Source: Selenomonas sp.
Lineage (GTDB): Bacteria; Bacillota; Negativicutes; Selenomonadales; Selenomonadaceae
Reading direction: 5' to 3'
NCBI GenBank assembly: GCA_003518745.1
Contig: DOYB01000178.1
Coordinates: 1-9,592, forward strand
Length of the DNA: 9,592 bases
Every line of letters begins with the position of its first letter. Position 1 is the stretch's first letter. The position numbers and the translations under genes were made by a program. The notes under the pieces were generated by a model. The model searched no databases. It was not told the DNA's origin and saw nothing but the letters and a program-made list of their open reading frames with translations. Below are positions 7,243 to 9,592 of this stretch, piece by piece.

Positions 7243-7311
7243 TTTTAAGCTGATAGGCTAAATAGGATGAGTAGCCATGCAACCGCTCTCGTATCAGCAA
7301 TCAGCTTAAAA
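7243..7311. repeat. Nested inverted repeat, structured intergenic segment
   Basis: TTTTAAGCTGAT (7243-7254) and ATCAGCTTAAAA (7300-7311) are a perfect 12-bp inverted repeat 45 nt apart. Inside it, GGCTA (7256-7260) pairs with TAGCC (7272-7276). It sits between the convergent ends of the unknown gene (stop 7226) and the YolD remnant (stop 7320). It may be a shared terminator or a small structured RNA. No T-run follows on either strand, so I do not call it a terminator. Confidence 0.5.
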
Positions 7312-7319
7312 TCGTAGTC

Positions 7320-7659
7320 TTAATTTTGACACTCCCGCAAAACCAGTACTTTTTCCACCTTTCTGGCGGAGCCTGTGACAGTAACATAGGCTCCGCCATT
7401 TTTCTTTTCATACGGCTTGGAGTAGGTGATAGTGACTTCCGGCTGTTCCTTGATATGTTTTCGTAGCCATTGCAGCTTCTCGTCTATGACATTCATTTCA
7501 TCTTCAGACAGTTCCAGCTGTTCCTCCGTAAATCGAGATGTTTCATGGATCGCCTCGTCATGGCCGGGTACGGCGGCAAATGGGGAGAATAGTGCTACGT
7601 TGGCATCTGGGGAATTTGATTGGGGAGGTCGATGATATCGGCGTAGGGTTTCGGTTCAT
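7320..7659 (-). pseudogene. YolD-like protein gene, frameshifted
   Basis: YolD-like proteins (PF08863) are small partners often encoded with Y-family DNA polymerases. On the minus strand, one frame gives the family's N-terminal signature PYADIIDLPNQIPQMP. After a one-base shift near 7600 another frame carries the rest: NVALFSPFAAVPGHDEAIHE, then EQPEVTITYSKPYEKKNGGA and YVTVTGSARKVEKVLVL, ending at TAA 7320-7322. These match the usual order (PYADIIDLP, FSPFAAL.G.DEAI.ET, PEVTITYF, GGAYVTVTG). ATG 7659 (MNRNP) is out of frame with PYADIID by one further base, so two single-base losses are likely. Alternatively a GTG slightly upstream (reading MRSNEPKPYADIID) is the true start and there is only one. 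No good ribosome binding site precedes either start. The remnant lies downstream of the polymerase remnant on the same strand. Confidence 0.82.
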
Positions 7660-7716
7660 TGCTACGCACCGGACAAAAGCAATCTACGTAAAGCTGTGCA
7701 GTGATATGTCATATGT

Positions 7717-7941
7717 TTAGCAAGAACTGCGTCCCAGCACAGGATGCTTGGTTTTCCTTAAAGCCCGTATCCTTATCAGTCGCAATGCTTCCTGCAAGTC
7801 TATATCCGAACGCTGTCCATTGGTTTCATAGACACACATGGGGCTGTCTAACCCGATTTCACTGGCTGGCATATAGACATACTCCTCAGATTCGTTGTCT
7901 CCGAAAATAAGGCCGGTCTTTAGCTCAGATATGGTTATCAT
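7717..7941 (-). CDS. Small hypothetical protein inside the polymerase/YolD cassette
   Basis: 74 aa beginning MITISELKTGLIFGDNESEE, with a good ribosome binding site (AAAGGAG, 8-9 nt before ATG) inside the end of the polymerase remnant, whose stop lies 3 nt upstream. The body is acidic up to about residue 50 and the tail is basic (RIRALRKTKHPVLGRS). There are no membrane segments or recognisable motifs. Codon pattern and ribosome binding site suggest a real gene. I cannot name it. Its place between polymerase and YolD suggests it belonged to that operon. Confidence 0.55.
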   Translation of the reverse strand: MITISELKTGLIFGDNESEEYVYMPASEIGLDSPMCVYETNGQRSDIDLQEALRLIRIRALRKTKHPVLGRSSC

Positions 7942-7944
7942 CAG

Positions 7945-8121
7945 CTACACTCCTTTCACATCGTAGGTTTTGAGAGCAGGAGTTGCGGCCAGGTATATGG
8001 TCTTGGCAGTGCGGCTCTCATCAGCTACGACAAGATTAGTGGTGAGCGGGTCGAGTCCCCGCTCCACGCACTCCACGGAGGCGTAGAAGGATTTTAGGTC
8101 TATGGCGATGTAGGATTTTAT
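7945..8121 (-). pseudogene. Y-family DNA polymerase (UmuC/DinB type), N-terminal remnant
   Basis: A 58-codon minus-strand frame reads KSYIAIDLKSFYASVECVER then GLDPLTTNLVVADESRTAKT. This is the palm N-terminus of a Y-family translesion polymerase, with its first catalytic Asp (residue 8) and the FYASVE steric-gate region. Full proteins run to about 400 residues. Here the family match ends at ALKTY and the frame stops within five codons, so the second acidic motif and the thumb, finger and little-finger domains are missing. The codon in start position is ATA, 8 nt after AAAGGAG, where family members begin MK; ATG has probably mutated to ATA. Downstream lie a 74-aa unknown and a YolD remnant, the usual neighbourhood of such polymerases. 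I saw no LexA box upstream. Dead as a polymerase. Confidence 0.87.
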
Positions 8122-8239
8122 GGAGGTGGCTCCTTTCTGTTGTTTATATTCCCTGCAGACGGATGGTTTTCCTGCCGGGGGACTCTGGGCTTTTTAGCAG
8201 GATTTACGGGGCTAGGGGTAGAATAAGATACTAAAAAGT
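8122..8239. other. Junction between polymerase remnant and HsdM remnant
   Basis: The left side (8122-8160) is the ribosome binding site and leader of the leftward polymerase remnant. The right side (8222-8239) is open in the HsdM frame but without family resemblance. Between them lies GC-rich sequence with a T-run and GCAGGATTTA (8197-8206), which also follows the terminator at 4034-4061. No gene is visible. The segment probably contains the break that removed the first part of hsdM. Confidence 0.4.
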
Positions 8240-8740
8240 ATCATCCGCAAGCATCTGTTGGAAAATGGCAGTATATACGCAGTTATAGGTCTGCCCGCGG
8301 GGATATTCTTCAATACCGGCATTCCTACTTGTGTCGTTATCCTCAAGAAGAACAATACCGACCGCAGCATACTGTTCATAGATGCCAGCAAGGAATTCCG
8401 CAAGGAAAAGGCCCGTAACTGCATGGATGCCGAGCATATTGATAAAATCGTCAATACCTATATGGAACGCAAAGATGTAGATAAGTTCGCTCATCTTGCT
8501 TCCTTCGAGGAAATCAAGAAGAATGACTTCAATCTCAATATCCCAAGGTATGTAGACACCAGTGAGCCGGAGGAAGTGGATCTGAGCGCCGTAAGCGCAC
8601 AGATTGCTGAACTCGATATGGAAATCAAGAAGGGGATGGACGAGCTTCTTCCGCTTGCACAGGATATGGGAGTCACCGTGGATGAGGAGGCTTCAAGGAA
8701 AATGCTGGCAGATGTCGTTAAAATGTTGCAGGGGGTGTGA
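8240..8740 (+). pseudogene. hsdM: Type I restriction-modification methyltransferase HsdM, 5'-truncated
   Basis: About 167 codons of the C-terminal part of a type I N6-adenine DNA methyltransferase. The family block IRKHLLENGSIYAVIGLPAG is followed by FFNTGIPTCVVILKKNN, then ILFIDASKEF and NDFNLNIPRYVD, all conserved downstream of the catalytic NPPF/Y motif. Intact HsdM has roughly 500 residues. The N-terminal helical domain, the SAM-binding motif and NPPF/Y are absent, and the frame is closed by TAG at 8219-8221. The C-terminal end (stop 8738-8740) seems natural. A TTG at 8258 or an internal ATG could start translation, but the product would lack the catalytic core. No hsdS or hsdR is visible. 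Confidence 0.88.
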
Positions 8741-8743
8741 GCT

Positions 8744-9058
8744 ATGGAAATTTCAGTGATAAGAGATGCCATTCTGAAAGTGGTGCAGCGCTATCCTGTC
8801 ACTCGTGTGACACTTTTTGGCTCGCAAGCTTCCGAAACGGCCAGAGACGACAGCGATGTGGATTTAGTTGTTGAATTCTTTCAACCTGTGTCCTTGCTGA
8901 CGCTATCAAGTATGAAATGCGATTTGGAGGATTTGCTTAAACGAAAGGTGGATTTAATTCATGGGCCGATTCGGGATTCGGATATGATTGAGATTGTTCG
9001 GGAGGTTGTCCTGTATCAAGGAAGCACTGAACAACAGGGCAGTGCTGGGCTTTCATAA
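8744..9058 (+). CDS. MNT-family nucleotidyltransferase domain protein
   Basis: 104 aa of the minimal nucleotidyltransferase (MNT, DNA polymerase beta-like) family. LFGSQASETARDDSDVDLVV (24-43) holds the GS motif (26-27) and the DxD pair (D38, D40); the third carboxylate is D70 in KVDLIH. All metal-binding residues are intact. The start follows GGGGGTGT by 5 nt and lies 3 nt after the hsdM stop, so the two were one operon. Such a gene between hsdM and hsdS is known in some type I restriction operons. Related MNT proteins pair with HEPN (HepT) toxins and AMPylate them, but no HEPN gene is present here. The last residues (GSTEQQGSAGLS) look unlike the usual end after VLY and may be read-through beyond a deletion point. 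Confidence 0.85.
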   Translation: MEISVIRDAILKVVQRYPVTRVTLFGSQASETARDDSDVDLVVEFFQPVSLLTLSSMKCDLEDLLKRKVDLIHGPIRDSDMIEIVREVVLYQGSTEQQGSAGLS

Positions 9059-9156
9059 TTTTACGAAAGAATGGTGTACTCAAAAACGGAAGGATATGGA
9101 AGATACCAAGAGAGGGAGTGGATGCGTACATCCGCAATCATTATGCGTTAAAATTA

Positions 9157-9185
9157 TTTACATCTGCCATACAATGTGCTACCAT
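9157..9185 (+). promoter_or_regulatory. Possible promoter of the toxin-antitoxin pair
   Basis: TTTACA (9157-9162) and TACCAT (9180-9185) are 17 bp apart, in the 148-nt gap before the antitoxin. The -10 is poor, and the predicted transcript would start at the ribosome binding site, so this is tentative. Confidence 0.28.
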
Positions 9186-9206
9186 TACAGATAAAGGAGG
9201 TGCGCT

Positions 9207-9482
9207 ATGGCTCAGACTACTATCAGCATTCGTATGGATGACCAGCTAAAACATCAATTTGAGGAGTTTTGCGGTGCAATAGGCATGAGCATGACCACAG
9301 CGTTTAATGTCTTTGCCAAGACAGCTGTACGTGAACAGAAAATCCCCTTTGAGATTTCCGCTAAACCTGTCTCTACAGCCATCGCGTCTGGCAACCAAGT
9401 AGCTGATGATGAACTTGCCATGAATCTGGCTGCAAGGCTAATATCAGAAAATCGACCTGCCCTTGAGGTACTGGCCAAATGA
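9207..9482 (+). CDS. RelB/DinJ-family antitoxin
   Basis: 91 aa with a ribbon-helix-helix N-terminus: strand TTISIRMDDQLK (4-15), then helices through FEEFCGAIGMSMTTAFNVFA and TAVREQKIPFEI, the RelB/DinJ signature. Length fits the family. It starts after an excellent ribosome binding site (AAAGGAGG, 6 nt upstream). Its role is to bind and neutralise the toxin encoded next and, as a dimer, to repress the operon. Its stop overlaps the toxin start by 4 nt (ATGA), so translation is coupled. The usual partner of RelB/DinJ is a RelE/YafQ ribonuclease; here it is a Doc-type protein. Confidence 0.92.
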   Translation: MAQTTISIRMDDQLKHQFEEFCGAIGMSMTTAFNVFAKTAVREQKIPFEISAKPVSTAIASGNQVADDELAMNLAARLISENRPALEVLAK

Positions 9483-9592
9483 TTCTTTTATCGAAGCAGC
9501 AGCTTATTGCTATTCACGACCAAATTGTATTGGCCACGGGAGGAACAACAGGTATACGTGATGAGGGTTTGCTGGATGCAGCTATCGCAGCT
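9479..9592 (+). CDS. doc: Death-on-curing (Doc/Fic) family toxin, partial
   Basis: ATG 9479 overlaps the antitoxin stop. The 38 visible residues run MILLSKQQLIAIHDQIVLAT then GGTTGIRDEGLLDAAIAA to the window edge. This is the conserved N-terminus of Doc-type Fic proteins (L-S-x-x-x-L-x-x-x-H, TGG.xGIRD.GLL..A). Doc toxins halt translation by phosphorylating EF-Tu. The Fic catalytic motif (HxFx[D/N]GNKR) lies about 25-30 residues further on, beyond the window, so activity cannot be judged. No ribosome binding site of its own is apparent; coupling to the antitoxin is likely. Confidence 0.88.
   Translation, partial: MILLSKQQLIAIHDQIVLATGGTTGIRDEGLLDAAIAA

Noticed and set aside
7365..7397. Perfect 10-bp inverted repeat GGCGGAGCCT/AGGCTCCGCC followed by T-rich sequence, like a terminator
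   Set aside because: It lies inside the YolD-like reading frame, encoding the conserved GGAYVTVTGSA segment, so the palindrome is better explained by coding sequence. Termination on the plus strand cannot be excluded.
8122..8200. Search for a LexA box upstream of the polymerase remnant
   Set aside because: No CGAAC-N4-GTTCG-like palindrome is present.
9073..9153. Short ORF MVYSKTEGYGRYQEREWMR before the antitoxin
   Set aside because: It is 26 codons without a ribosome binding site or recognisable family. It could be the tail of a deleted gene, but the evidence is too thin to annotate.
1..9592. CRISPR array, tRNA, rRNA, insertion sequence ends
   Set aside because: No regularly spaced repeats, cloverleaf, rRNA-like sequence or transposase was found on reading both strands.

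Overview
The window looks like an accessory, decaying segment of an anaerobic low-to-mid-GC Bacillota chromosome. My best guess is a Negativicutes/Selenomonadales-type gut bacterium. That is inferred from strong Shine-Dalgarno sites, TTGACA/TATAAT-type promoters, and gene families common in that group (AAA-ATPase-like/PD-(D/E)XK proteins, YolD-like proteins, MerR plus aldo/keto reductase cassettes). I see no tRNA, rRNA, CRISPR array, intact transposase or intact integrase.

Layout. 1-760 has no intact gene: a degraded reading region (102-430), a tandem 11-bp repeat (509-531), and two terminators serving the leftward gene. 760-2340 (-) is an intact AAA-ATPase-like protein fused to a PD-(D/E)XK nuclease-like domain, with a clear promoter. 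2380-2843 (-) reads as a frameshifted, unidentified pseudogene. 2833-4061 is a MerR regulon: an intact MerR regulator (-) and two rightward promoters, both with a 19-bp spacer and the same CGGTAG-N3-CTACCG operator. Both structural genes it should control, a secreted alpha/beta hydrolase and an aldo/keto reductase, are internally deleted stubs. 4159-6327 (+) is an intact UvrD/PcrA-family helicase, followed directly by an unrecognised 295-codon reading frame with no usable start codon at its ribosome binding site. 7320-8121 (-) holds the ruins of a Y-family polymerase/YolD mutagenesis cassette: a 58-codon polymerase N-terminus with an ATA in the start position, an unknown 74-aa frame, and a frameshifted YolD-like gene. 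8240-9058 (+) holds the C-terminal half of a type I HsdM methyltransferase and a small MNT-family nucleotidyltransferase. 9207-9592 (+) is a toxin-antitoxin pair: a RelB/DinJ-type antitoxin overlapping by 4 nt a death-on-curing (Doc/Fic) toxin cut by the window edge.

How it fits together. The intact genes are a nuclease-ATPase, a helicase, a regulator, a nucleotidyltransferase and a TA module. Metabolic and SOS-type cargo around them has been trimmed by internal deletions, single-base frameshifts and apparent start-codon point mutations. This resembles a defence/mobile island under erosion. The points most worth a second look are the MerR regulator left without functional targets, the helicase plus unknown-protein pair, and the RelB-type/Doc hybrid TA module.
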